A DNA stretch of 64,000 bases. It comes from Streptomyces xanthophaeus. GTDB lineage: Bacteria > Actinomycetota > Actinomycetes > Streptomycetales > Streptomycetaceae. Every line of letters begins with the position of its first letter. Position 1 is the stretch's first letter. The stretch covers positions 6,983,001-7,047,000 of the forward strand of contig NZ_CP076543.1 in the NCBI RefSeq assembly GCF_030440515.1, written 5' to 3'. The position numbers and the translations under genes are program-made. The notes under the pieces were generated by a model, which saw nothing but the letters and a program-made list of their open reading frames with translations, did no database searches and was not told the origin of the DNA. Below are positions 21,351-29,089 of this stretch, piece after piece.

Positions 21351-22310
21351 CTACTCGCCGACGGCGACGTAGCGCCAGACCCGGCCGTCGTCCTCGTCCT
21401 CTTCGGCGTGGCCGCGGTCCAGGTCGAGGGTGACGCCGGCGCCGCCGAGAACCTCCTGGAAGCGCTCGCGCAGCGGCGCACCGAGGTAGTTGTGGTGCAG
21501 GTCCAGCTTCTTGAGGTGCGTCAGGGGCTGTCCGGAGAGCAGGGCGGCGCCGCCCTGGTCGGTGAGGACGCCCATCGACAGGTCGAAGGTCTCGAGGCGG
21601 GCGACGACGGGAGCGGACGCGACGGCGGTGGCGATCTCGTCCTGGATGTCGCTGTTGCGCAGGCCCAGGTGACGCAGGCGCGGCAGGCGGTCGCCGTCGA
21701 GGATCGGTGCCAGGTCGGTGATCGCCGCGTCCCCGCCGTACTCGCTCGTGCCGAGCCACAGGTCGAGGTGGACCAGGGCGGGCAGGTCACTGGCGGCGAC
21801 GCCGCGGACCGCCTCGGCGGGCATGCCGCCGGTCTCCACGGTCAGGGAGTGCAGCCTGCGGTGCGTGACGGCGGGGAAGACCAGTCCGGAGCCGCCGCGC
21901 ACGCCGAACTCCTCCAGCTCCGGGAAGCCGTCGAGGAGCGGGCCGACGTCGCTCTGGTTGATCCAGGAGATCTCGCACTGCTCGGACTCCATGTCCCCGA
22001 GGAACAGGCCCCTCAGCGCGGGCAGGCGCAGGCGTGCGTCGAGGAGGGCGTCGATGATCTCCTCGGGCCCGGTGTCGTAGGCCTCCTCCCAGGAGCCGAC
22101 GACGATCGCGCGGACCAGGGTGGTGTCGACCGCGGCGGTGAACCGGGCGAACGCCTCGGTCCAGCTCTCCTCGCTGTCGTAGCTGTCGCAGGAGATCCGC
22201 CACGCGACGGCGTCCGCCGCGGGCAGCGGGGTCGTGTCCGCGTCCTCCGGGGTCGGGAAGTCGAAGACGGGCAGCCCGCACGATTCCGTCAGGTGTCTCG
22301 GGTAACTCAT
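21351..22310 (-). CDS. STM4015 family protein, leucine-rich-repeat-like
   Basis: 319 residues. It begins MSYPRHLTESCGLPVFDFP and continues into several LRR-like strands (LRGLFLGDMESEQCEISWI, LVHLDLWLGTSEYGGDA, LRHLGLRNSDIQDEIA, LKKLDLHHNYLGAPL). It has no catalytic motif and is probably a binding or adaptor protein for the enzymes downstream. First gene of the operon. The ATG at 22310 is preferred over upstream in-frame starts because the protein then begins as family members do; GAGGAAC lies about 13 bases upstream. Confidence 0.82.
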   Translation of the reverse strand: MSYPRHLTESCGLPVFDFPTPEDADTTPLPAADAVAWRISCDSYDSEESWTEAFARFTAAVDTTLVRAIVVGSWEEAYDTGPEEIIDALLDARLRLPALRGLFLGDMESEQCEISWINQSDVGPLLDGFPELEEFGVRGGSGLVFPAVTHRRLHSLTVETGGMPAEAVRGVAASDLPALVHLDLWLGTSEYGGDAAITDLAPILDGDRLPRLRHLGLRNSDIQDEIATAVASAPVVARLETFDLSMGVLTDQGGAALLSGQPLTHLKKLDLHHNYLGAPLRERFQEVLGGAGVTLDLDRGHAEEDEDDGRVWRYVAVGE

Positions 22311-22520
22311 GGGGTGCCCGCCGTTCCTCGCCTGTCGCGTCCGATGTGCTGCAAGTTGTACCAAGGGGCACTGACAGGGGCCGAGGCAGGGGCCGGTGCA
22401 CAGGGGACGCGGGGCGGGTGCGGGCCGGGTGCGGGCCGGGCGGAAGGCCGTTGTCAGACGTGCCCCCTACCTTCGGAGAAGAACGCGGCGCACCGGGCGG
22501 CGCGGGAGAAGGGGACACCC
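22311..22520. promoter_or_regulatory. Divergent intergenic region between STM4015-type gene and 22521 gene
   Basis: 210 bp between two divergent starts; it must carry promoters for both the minus-strand operon and the plus-strand pair. I found no convincing -35/-10 pair or operator. Repeated GGGCCGGGTGCGGGCCGGG-like sequence lies near 22415-22441. GGAGAAGGGG before 22521 supplies its ribosome binding site. Confidence 0.4.
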
Positions 22521-22847
22521 ATGTACCGGCAGGGGGACGTGCTCATCGTGCCGCTCGACGAGTCGGCGGTGCCGCCGCACGCGGCCGACGCGGAACAGGA
22601 GCCGCGGGACGGGCGGGGCCGGATGGTCCTCGCACTGGGCGAGGTCACCGGGCACGCCCACGCAGTGCTCGGGCCCGGGCGGCTCGTCCGCGAGCCGGGG
22701 GACTTCGGTCCGCTGCTGCTCCATCTCCCGGACGGCGGGCGGGTGGTGCACGAGGAGCACGCCGCGATACCCCTGCCCAAGGGCTGGTACCGGGTCGTGC
22801 GACAGCGCGAGTACCTGCCCGGAGCGGTACGGATCGTGGCGGACTGA
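22521..22847 (+). CDS. Small conserved protein, partner of DUF6745 gene
   Basis: 108 residues starting MYRQGDVLIVPLDE, rich in predicted beta strands, with VLALGEVTGHAHAVLGPG, VVHEEHAAIPLPKGWYRVVRQREY and several His. There is no signal peptide or membrane segment. The compact all-beta look recalls GroES- or cupin-like folds, but no function can be assigned. Ribosome binding site AGAAGGGG lies about eight bases upstream of the ATG. It is followed after 31 bp by the DUF6745 gene, probably in one transcript. Confidence 0.75.
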   Translation: MYRQGDVLIVPLDESAVPPHAADAEQEPRDGRGRMVLALGEVTGHAHAVLGPGRLVREPGDFGPLLLHLPDGGRVVHEEHAAIPLPKGWYRVVRQREYLPGAVRIVAD

Positions 22848-22878
22848 CAGCGTGTCGGACAGTGGGGGGAGCGGGATC

Positions 22879-23916
22879 GTGACGACGGACATCGACGTGT
22901 GGAGGGCGGCCGCGGCGGCCACCGGGCCGGCCGACCGCGTGGCCGCGGAGGCCGGGGTGCGCCTGGCGTACCGGGCCGCGGGCCTGGCGGAGCCGGAGCG
23001 GATCGTCTGGGCGGACTCGCCCAGGGAAGCGGTGCGCCTGCTCGGCGGGGACGACGGGCCGTGCGGGCCGGCCGCGCGCGGGCGCGGCGTACGGGAGGCG
23101 GTGCGCAGCGCGCCGTGGGCCGCCGAGCGGGACCGGGCACAGCGGAGGCTCGGCCCGCAGGGCTGGGGGCGGCACTGGAGTGCGACGGGCGGCCGCCTGT
23201 GGGAGAACACGGAACGCCTGGCGGAACGGGTCCGCAGCGGTCTCGTCGAGGAGCTGACGGCCGGGGCCGAGGCCCCCGCGGCCGCGGAGGGGTCGCTGCG
23301 CCTGCTCCTCCTGGACGCGGTGCTCGGGCAGCACGACGCGGCCTGGCTGTGCGCCTTCGACACGCAGGAGGGCACACCCCTGCACGGACTCGGTGTCCTG
23401 GCCCGCTCGGCCGGCTGGTGGTGGCCCTACGAACGGCTGGCCGTGCTGTGCGAGCGCCCGGTGGAGCTGCACCGGGACGAGGCGGGCAGGCTGGACCGCG
23501 GGGACGGCCCGGCGCTGGCGTTCCCCGACGGGTTCGCGCTGTACGCGTGGCGGGGCATGCCCGTTCCGGCCGAATTCCTGGCCGGACTGGGCACTCTGAC
23601 GCCGGAGCGGATCCGGGAGGAGGCGAACGCCGAACTGCGCCGGGTGATGCTGGAGTTCTACGGGTACGACCGCTATCTGCGGGAGTCGGGGGCCGCCCCC
23701 GTGCACCGGGACGAGACGGGTGTCCTGTGGCGCATACCCATGCCGGACGACGAGGCCGTCGCGATGGTGGAGGTCGTCAACTCGACGCCGGAGCCCGACG
23801 GCACCAGCCGCACCTACTGGCTGCGGGTACCGCCGACGACCCGGACCGCCCGCCAGGGCGTGGCCTGGACGTTCGGCCTGGAACCCGAGGCGTACGCACC
23901 GCTCCGGGAGACGTGA
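22879..23916 (+). CDS. DUF6745 domain-containing protein
   Basis: 345 residues. Features that look conserved: PERIVWADSPREAVRLL near residue 45; LDAVLGQHDAAWLCAFD mid-protein; the sequence LHRDEAGRLDRGDGPALAFPDGFALYAWRGMPVPAEF; and a C-terminal segment around TYWLRVPP. Soluble, no known catalytic motif. The GTG at 22879 has GGGGGGA eight bases upstream; an in-frame GTG at 22852 would add nine residues. Function unknown. Its stop is followed directly by a hairpin. Confidence 0.75.
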   Translation: MTTDIDVWRAAAAATGPADRVAAEAGVRLAYRAAGLAEPERIVWADSPREAVRLLGGDDGPCGPAARGRGVREAVRSAPWAAERDRAQRRLGPQGWGRHWSATGGRLWENTERLAERVRSGLVEELTAGAEAPAAAEGSLRLLLLDAVLGQHDAAWLCAFDTQEGTPLHGLGVLARSAGWWWPYERLAVLCERPVELHRDEAGRLDRGDGPALAFPDGFALYAWRGMPVPAEFLAGLGTLTPERIREEANAELRRVMLEFYGYDRYLRESGAAPVHRDETGVLWRIPMPDDEAVAMVEVVNSTPEPDGTSRTYWLRVPPTTRTARQGVAWTFGLEPEAYAPLRET

Positions 23917-23917
23917 C

Positions 23918-23944
23918 CTGCACCTCACCGGAAGTGACGTGCAG
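23918..23944 (+). terminator. Hairpin just after the DUF6745 stop
   Basis: CTGCAC-c-TCAC pairs with GTGA-c-GTGCAG around a CGGAA loop: ten base pairs with one C/C mismatch, beginning two bases after the stop codon. No U-tract, as is common in Streptomyces. Confidence 0.55.
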
Positions 23945-23984
23945 TCGAAGGCGCCCCGCAGCCCCGCGGCGCGACCGTCTGCAA

Positions 23985-24008
23985 CCAGGTCCAGGTCCAG
24001 GTCCAGGT
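23985..24008. repeat. Four tandem CCAGGT hexamers
   Basis: Four perfect consecutive copies of CCAGGT lie inside the apparently non-coding region after the DUF6745 gene. This is probably slippage in sequence not under coding constraint. Confidence 0.8.
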
Positions 24009-24759
24009 GCTGAGCACGGGCCCGGTACAGCCGGGACGAGGCCGGAAGTTCGATCGCGACGGGGCGCCGGGCCTACCGGCGCACCTTCGGCGCCGCCGGC
24101 AACCGGCTCTTCTGGGTGCGGCCCGGGGTTGAGCCGGCGGCCGGGGAAGGCGATGCCGTCCTCGTTCCGGCGATGTCGCTCGAAGAGGCCGGGGCTGTAG
24201 GAGTACTTCACGAAGGCGTGACGTCCCCCCCGGCGCGCCGGACCGCCGTACCGCTCGACACTGCCGGCGCGCGGACGTCGCCGGTCGTCGGGTGCAGGTG
24301 TCGCTCTCCTGCCCCGCGGCCCTCAGCAGGTGTTCCCCCACCGGCACGGCGCGGTCGACGTGGACCTGCTTCCCGGTCCTCGCGTGGAAGCGCAGGGAGC
24401 CGGCCGGCCCGACGTACGGCCTTGGCGGACAGGTGTCGGTGCCGAGGGTCTGTCCCGGCATCCGGGCGGTGCGCCGGCCGTCATAGGTGCGGAGCAGGGT
24501 GCCGGCGATTCCGCCCAGGGTGCGCCGTACCTCCGCGTCCGGGCGGGCCGGGACACCGCCCTCGGCCGCGACGGTGTCGCTCGTCAGAGGCGTCATGGGG
24601 TCACCCGTCCCTCCGGCCGGCTGCCAGGCACGACACGACGGACCTCACCCGGGCGGGGACGCCCAGCTGCCTGCGGGTGCATCCGCCGCGCCCCCACCGA
24701 AGAGTCGTTCCCTATGTCCATTTTTCGGGCGTTTTGGCGCGTGAAGCAGAACACTCTCT

Positions 24760-24771
24760 GCAATGCATTGC
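24760..24771. promoter_or_regulatory. Perfect palindrome upstream of the betaine operon
   Basis: GCAATGCATTGC is a perfect 12-bp palindrome, AT-richer than its surroundings, 88 bp before the betB start. Location and symmetry suggest an operator for a dimeric repressor of choline/betaine genes. The regulator is not encoded nearby in the window, so the identity is open. Confidence 0.5.
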
Positions 24772-24859
24772 GCATGGGTTTCGGGAGTCGGGGCAGGCGG
24801 CCGGACCAAGTCGGTCTGACCGACAGGGGGACTCAAAGGAACGAAAGGCAATACGTACC

Positions 24860-26368
24860 GTGACGGCAGCACAGCAGACCATCCACGTGGGCGGAGAGTG
24901 GCGCGCAGCCCTGTCCGGCGCCACGCGCGAGATCATCGACCCCGTCGACGCGACCCCCTTCGAGGTCGTGGCGGAGGGCGGCGTCCCGGACACCGACGAC
25001 GCCGTGGCCGCGGCGCGCGCCGCGTTCGACTTCGGTGCCTGGCCGCGCACGCCCGTCGCCGAGCGGGCCGCCCTGCTGCGCCGGGTCGCCGCACTGCTGG
25101 AGCGCGACCGCGAGCGGATCGGCGCCCTGGAGAGCCGGGACGCGGGCAAGACGCTGGAGGAAGGCCGCATCGACGTCGACTGCGTCCGCGACGCCTTCCG
25201 CTACTTCGCCGGCCTCGTGGAGAACGAGAACGGCGGCGGACGGGTCGTCGACGCCGGTTCGGACGAGATCCGCAGCGTCGTCGTGCACGAGCCGGTCGGC
25301 GTCTGCGCCCTGATCACTCCGTGGAACTACCCGCTGCTCCAGGCCAGCTGGAAGATCGCGCCCGCGCTCGCCGCCGGCAACACCTTCGTGATCAAGCCCA
25401 GCGAGATCACCCCGCTGACCACCGTCGTGCTGGTCGAACTGCTCCTGGAAGCCGGCCTGCCGCTCGGCGCGGCCAACGTCGTCACCGGTCCGGGCGACAC
25501 GGTCGGCGCCCGGCTGGCCGAGCACCCCGATGTCGACCTCGTCTCGTTCACGGGCGGTCTCGTCAGCGGCACGAAGGTCGCCCGGTCCGCGGCCGACAGC
25601 GTCAAGAAGGTCGCACTCGAACTGGGCGGCAAGAACCCCAACGTCGTCTTCGCCGACGCCTGTTCGACGCCCGACGGCTTCGACACCGCCGTCGACCAGG
25701 CGCTCAACGCCGCCTTCATCCACAGCGGCCAGGTCTGCTCCGCCGGCTCCCGCCTCATCGTCGAGGAGCCGCTGCGCGACCGTTTCGTCGCCGAGCTCTC
25801 CCGCCGGGCCGAACTGATCCGGCTGGGACGCGGCACCGACGCGGGCGTCGAGTGCGGCCCGCTCGTCTCCGCGGCCCAGCTGGCGCGGACCGAGGCGTAC
25901 GTGGCGTCCGCCCTCGCCGAGGGCGCGGTCCTGCGCGCGGGCGGCGGGAGGCCGGCCGGCCCCGGCTACTTCTTCCGGCCCACGGTCCTCGACCGGTGCC
26001 ACCGCGGCATGCGCGTCGTCCGCGAGGAGGTCTTCGGCCCCGTCCTCACCGTGGAGACCTTCCGCACGGAGGAAGAGGCCGTCGCCCTCGCCAACGACAC
26101 CGAGTACGGCCTCGCCGGAGCGGTGTGGACCTCCGACGAACACCGGGCCCGGCGGGTCGCCGGCCTGCTGCGGCACGGCACCGTCTGGATCAACGACTTC
26201 CATCCCTACCTGCCGCAGGCGGAATGGGGCGGCTTCGGGAAGTCCGGCATCGGCCGCGAGCTGGGCCCCGGCGGTCTCGCCGAATACCGCGAGGCCAAGC
26301 ACATCTACCAGAACCTCGCTCCGCGACCCGTGCGCTGGTTCGCGGGCACGACGACGGCGAAGGGCTGA
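24860..26368 (+). CDS. betB: Betaine-aldehyde dehydrogenase
   Basis: 502-residue NAD(P)-dependent aldehyde dehydrogenase oxidising betaine aldehyde to glycine betaine. Visible family features: VCALITPWNYPLLQASWKIA, the active-site Glu in ALELGGKNP (Glu254), the catalytic Cys in HSGQVCSAGS (Cys293), EEVFGPVLTVETF and the C-terminal GGFGKSGIGRELG. The GTG at 24860 follows GAAAGGCA; upstream in-frame sequence does not look coding. It leads an operon with the choline-oxidising enzyme and an osmoprotectant ABC transporter, which supports the substrate. It ends two bases before the next ATG. Confidence 0.9.
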   Translation: MTAAQQTIHVGGEWRAALSGATREIIDPVDATPFEVVAEGGVPDTDDAVAAARAAFDFGAWPRTPVAERAALLRRVAALLERDRERIGALESRDAGKTLEEGRIDVDCVRDAFRYFAGLVENENGGGRVVDAGSDEIRSVVVHEPVGVCALITPWNYPLLQASWKIAPALAAGNTFVIKPSEITPLTTVVLVELLLEAGLPLGAANVVTGPGDTVGARLAEHPDVDLVSFTGGLVSGTKVARSAADSVKKVALELGGKNPNVVFADACSTPDGFDTAVDQALNAAFIHSGQVCSAGSRLIVEEPLRDRFVAELSRRAELIRLGRGTDAGVECGPLVSAAQLARTEAYVASALAEGAVLRAGGGRPAGPGYFFRPTVLDRCHRGMRVVREEVFGPVLTVETFRTEEEAVALANDTEYGLAGAVWTSDEHRARRVAGLLRHGTVWINDFHPYLPQAEWGGFGKSGIGRELGPGGLAEYREAKHIYQNLAPRPVRWFAGTTTAKG

Positions 26369-26370
26369 GC

Positions 26371-27897
26371 ATGAACGACCACCACGTGTACGACTACGTC
26401 GTCGTCGGCGGCGGCACCGCCGGATCCGTCATCGCGTCCCGGCTGACCGAGGACCCCGGCGTCAGCGTCGCCGTCATCGAGGGCGGCCCCAGCGACGTCG
26501 GCCGCGACGACGTCCTCACCCTGCGCCGCTGGATGGGCCTGCTCGGCGGTGAGCTCGACTACGACTACCCCACGACCGAGCAGCCCCGGGGCAACTCGCA
26601 CATCCGCCACAGCCGTGCGCGGGTGCTGGGCGGCTGTTCCTCGCACAACACCCTCATCGCCTTCAAACCCCTCCCCTCCGACTGGGACGAGTGGGCCGAA
26701 GCCGGTGCCGACGGGTGGGACGCGGAAGCCATGCACCCCTACTTCGCCCGGCTGCGCAACAACATCGTCCCCGTCGGCGAGGCCGACCGGAACGCGATCG
26801 CCCGGGACTTCGTCGATGCGGCGCAGACCGCGCTCGGCGTGCCGCGGATAGAGGGCTTCAACCGGCGCCCCTTCGACGAAGGCGTCGGTTTCTTCGACCT
26901 CGCCTACCACCCGGAGAACAACAAGCGCTCGTCCGCCTCCGTCGCCTATCTGCACCCTTTCCTGGACCGGCCGAACCTGCACATAGCCCTGGAGACCTGG
27001 GCGTTCCGGCTGGAACTGGAGGGCACCCGCGCCACCGGCGTGCACATCCGTACCAAGGAGGGCGCGGAGCACGTCGTACGCGCCCGGCGCGAGGTCCTGG
27101 TGTGCGCCGGGGCCGTGGACACCCCGCGCCTGCTGCTGCACTCCGGCATCGGGCCGCGCGCCGACCTGGAGAAGCTCGGCATCCCCGTCGTGCACGACCT
27201 GCCGGGCGTCGGGGAGAACCTGCTCGACCACCCCGAGTCGGTCATCGTGTGGGAGACGCACGGGCCGATCCCGGAGAACTCCGCGATGGACTCCGACGCC
27301 GGACTGTTCGTCCGCCGGGACCCAGGAGCCGAGGGCCCCGACCTGATGTTCCACTTCTACCAGATCCCCTTCACCGACAATCCGGAGCGCCTGGGCTACG
27401 AACGGCCCGCGCACGGCGTGTCGATGACCCCGAACATCCCCAAGCCGCGCAGCCGCGGCCGGCTCTACCTGACGAGCGCCGACCCCCAGGTCAAGCCCGC
27501 GCTCGACTTCCGGTACTTCACCGACGAGGACGACTACGACGGCCGGACCCTCGTCGACGGGATCCGCATCGCCCGGCGGATCGCGGCGAGCGAACCCCTG
27601 GCCGGCTGGCTCAAGCGGGAGGTGTGCCCGGGTCCCGAGGTGACCTCCGACGAGGAACTCAGCGCGTACGCCCGCCGGGTCGCGCACACCGTCTACCACC
27701 CCGCCGGCACCTGCCGGATGGGGGCCGCCGACGACGAACTCGCCGTCGTCACGCCCGATCTGAAGATCCGGGGCCTCGACGGCGTCCGGATAGCCGACGC
27801 GTCCGTCTTCCCCACCATGACCGCCGTCAACCCCATGATCGGCGTGCTCATGGTCGGCGAGAAATGCGCCGACCTGCTGGGAGGAACCACCCGATGA
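26371..27897 (+). CDS. betA: Choline-oxidising GMC flavoenzyme (choline oxidase/dehydrogenase)
   Basis: 508-residue GMC oxidoreductase converting choline to betaine aldehyde. The N-terminal FAD motif is [36 protein letters not shown] carries a His (His80) matching the FAD-linked His of choline oxidase. DHPES holds Glu289, matching the Glu that binds the choline ammonium, and [10 protein letters not shown] gives the catalytic His443, with Asn in the later AVNPM. These resemble Arthrobacter CodA more than proteobacterial BetA, so an oxygen-using choline oxidase is possible. Its stop overlaps the ABC ATPase ATG (ATGA). General function firm; electron acceptor uncertain. Confidence 0.88.
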   Translation: MNDHHVYDYVVVGGGTAGSVIASRLTEDPGVSVAVIEGGPSDVGRDDVLTLRRWMGLLGGELDYDYPTTEQPRGNSHIRHSRARVLGGCSSHNTLIAFKPLPSDWDEWAEAGADGWDAEAMHPYFARLRNNIVPVGEADRNAIARDFVDAAQTALGVPRIEGFNRRPFDEGVGFFDLAYHPENNKRSSASVAYLHPFLDRPNLHIALETWAFRLELEGTRATGVHIRTKEGAEHVVRARREVLVCAGAVDTPRLLLHSGIGPRADLEKLGIPVVHDLPGVGENLLDHPESVIVWETHGPIPENSAMDSDAGLFVRRDPGAEGPDLMFHFYQIPFTDNPERLGYERPAHGVSMTPNIPKPRSRGRLYLTSADPQVKPALDFRYFTDEDDYDGRTLVDGIRIARRIAASEPLAGWLKREVCPGPEVTSDEELSAYARRVAHTVYHPAGTCRMGAADDELAVVTPDLKIRGLDGVRIADASVFPTMTAVNPMIGVLMVGEKCADLLGGTTR

Positions 27898-28991
27898 CAA
27901 CGCCGCACGCAACACCGCACACCGCGACCGGGCCGCAGCCGCCGGCCGAGCACGTGTTCTCCGTACGCGGTCTGTGGAAGGTCTTCGGTCCGAAGGCGGA
28001 CCGCGTGCCCGCGGACAAGGAGCTCGGCGCCCTCGGCGCGGCCGAGCTGCGCGAACGCACCGGCTGCACCGCCGCCGTCCGCGACGTCTCCTTCGACGTC
28101 CGCAAGGGCGAGGTCTTCGTCGTCATGGGCCTGTCGGGCTCGGGCAAGTCCACGCTCGTACGCTGCCTGACCCGGCTCATCGAACCGACCTCGGGCACGA
28201 TCTCCATCGACGGCGAGGACGTGCTGTCCATGGACACCGGCCGGCTCCGCGAGCTGCGCCGGCACCGGGCGGCCATGGTCTTCCAGCACTTCGGGCTGCT
28301 CCCGCACCGGACGGTGCTCGACAACATCGCCTACGGGCTGGAGATCCAGGGCGTGGGACGCGGCGAACGGCGCGACCGGGCGGCCGAGTTCGCGACCAAG
28401 GTCGGCCTGGACGGCCTGGAGCACCGCAGGCCGGGCCAGTTGTCCGGCGGCCAGCAGCAGCGCGTCGGCCTGGCCCGCGCCCTCGCAGTGGACCCGGAAG
28501 TCCTGCTGTTCGACGAGCCGTTCAGCGCGCTGGACCCGCTCATCCGCCGGGACATGCAGGAGGAGGTCGTACGCCTGCACCGCGAGGAGGGCCGCACGAT
28601 GGTCTTCATCACGCACGACCTGAGCGAGGCACTGAAGCTCGGCGACCGCATCGCGCTGATGCGTGACGGCCGGATCGTGCAGCTCGGCACGCCGGAAGAG
28701 ATCGTCGGCGCCCCCGCCGACGACTACGTCCGGGACTTCGTCCGTGACGTGCCGCGCGAGCAGGTGCTGACCGTGCGCTCGGCGATGCGCCCGGCACGCG
28801 CCGACGAGTCCGAGGCAGGCCCGGCGCTCGCCCCGAGCGCCACCGTCCACGAGGCCATCGAGGCCGTCGCCCGTACCGGCGAGAACGCGCGCGTCGTCGA
28901 GGACGGCCGGTGCCTCGGGGTGGTCGACCACGTGGGACTCCTCGGTGTCGTCGCCGGGGTCCCGGCCGCGACCGGGAAGGCGGTGGCCTGA
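27894..28991 (+). CDS. proV: Glycine betaine/choline ABC transporter ATPase (ProV/OpuAA-type)
   Basis: 365 residues. An N-terminal extension typical of ProV ([14 protein letters not shown]) precedes Walker [11 protein letters not shown]-loop [14 protein letters not shown], signature [15 protein letters not shown], Walker [15 protein letters not shown] and H-loop [10 protein letters not shown]. The C-terminal ~90 residues resemble a shortened regulatory CBS region ([29 protein letters not shown]). It powers osmoprotectant uptake. The ATG overlaps the upstream stop by four bases, with GGGAGGAACC as ribosome binding site. The stop TGA overlaps the ATG of a 32-codon ORF by one base. Confidence 0.9.
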   Translation: MTTPHATPHTATGPQPPAEHVFSVRGLWKVFGPKADRVPADKELGALGAAELRERTGCTAAVRDVSFDVRKGEVFVVMGLSGSGKSTLVRCLTRLIEPTSGTISIDGEDVLSMDTGRLRELRRHRAAMVFQHFGLLPHRTVLDNIAYGLEIQGVGRGERRDRAAEFATKVGLDGLEHRRPGQLSGGQQQRVGLARALAVDPEVLLFDEPFSALDPLIRRDMQEEVVRLHREEGRTMVFITHDLSEALKLGDRIALMRDGRIVQLGTPEEIVGAPADDYVRDFVRDVPREQVLTVRSAMRPARADESEAGPALAPSATVHEAIEAVARTGENARVVEDGRCLGVVDHVGLLGVVAGVPAATGKAVA

Positions 28992-29089
28992 TGTACGGCC
29001 ATACGACCTGGCCGCCGCCGTGCGGCACGGCCGGCGCCGACGCCGGCGCCGGCGCGGTGCCGGCCGACGCCGGGCGGTGGGGCCGATGA
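28991..29089 (+). CDS. 32-codon bridging ORF between ATPase and permease genes
   Basis: A small ORF begins [12 protein letters not shown] and runs through Ala/Gly/Asp-rich sequence to RWGR. Its ATG shares one base with the ATPase stop (TGATG) and its TGA overlaps the permease ATG by four bases (ATGA), so it bridges the 94-bp gap exactly. It may act only in translational coupling, or encode a small peptide. Low-complexity GCC/GGC codons weaken the case for a functional product. Confidence 0.35.
   Translation: MYGHTTWPPPCGTAGADAGAGAVPADAGRWGR

Larger units (their letters stand above)
23945..24859. other. 0.9-kb region without a convincing gene, possibly decayed
   Basis: No frame here has a good start, ribosome binding site and consistent codon bias throughout. 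On the minus strand the stretch 24594-24320 reads as plausible protein (DAEVRRTLGGIAGTLLRTYD, then YVGPAGSLRFHARTGKQVHV), but the frame then becomes unnatural. Another minus frame near 24211-24100 (KYSYSPGLFERHRRNEDGIA) also looks protein-like for a short way. This pattern suits a frameshifted remnant, not recognised. The last 130 bp contain the betB leader, with a palindrome and AAAGGAACGAAAGG. Confidence 0.4.

Noticed and set aside
23925..24596. 223-codon minus-strand ORF as a real gene
   Set aside because: The first part looks plausible but more than half is low-quality Arg/Pro-rich sequence; treated as a possible remnant only.
24833..26302. Minus-strand ORF opposite betB
   Set aside because: Shadow frame; betB has all aldehyde dehydrogenase motifs.
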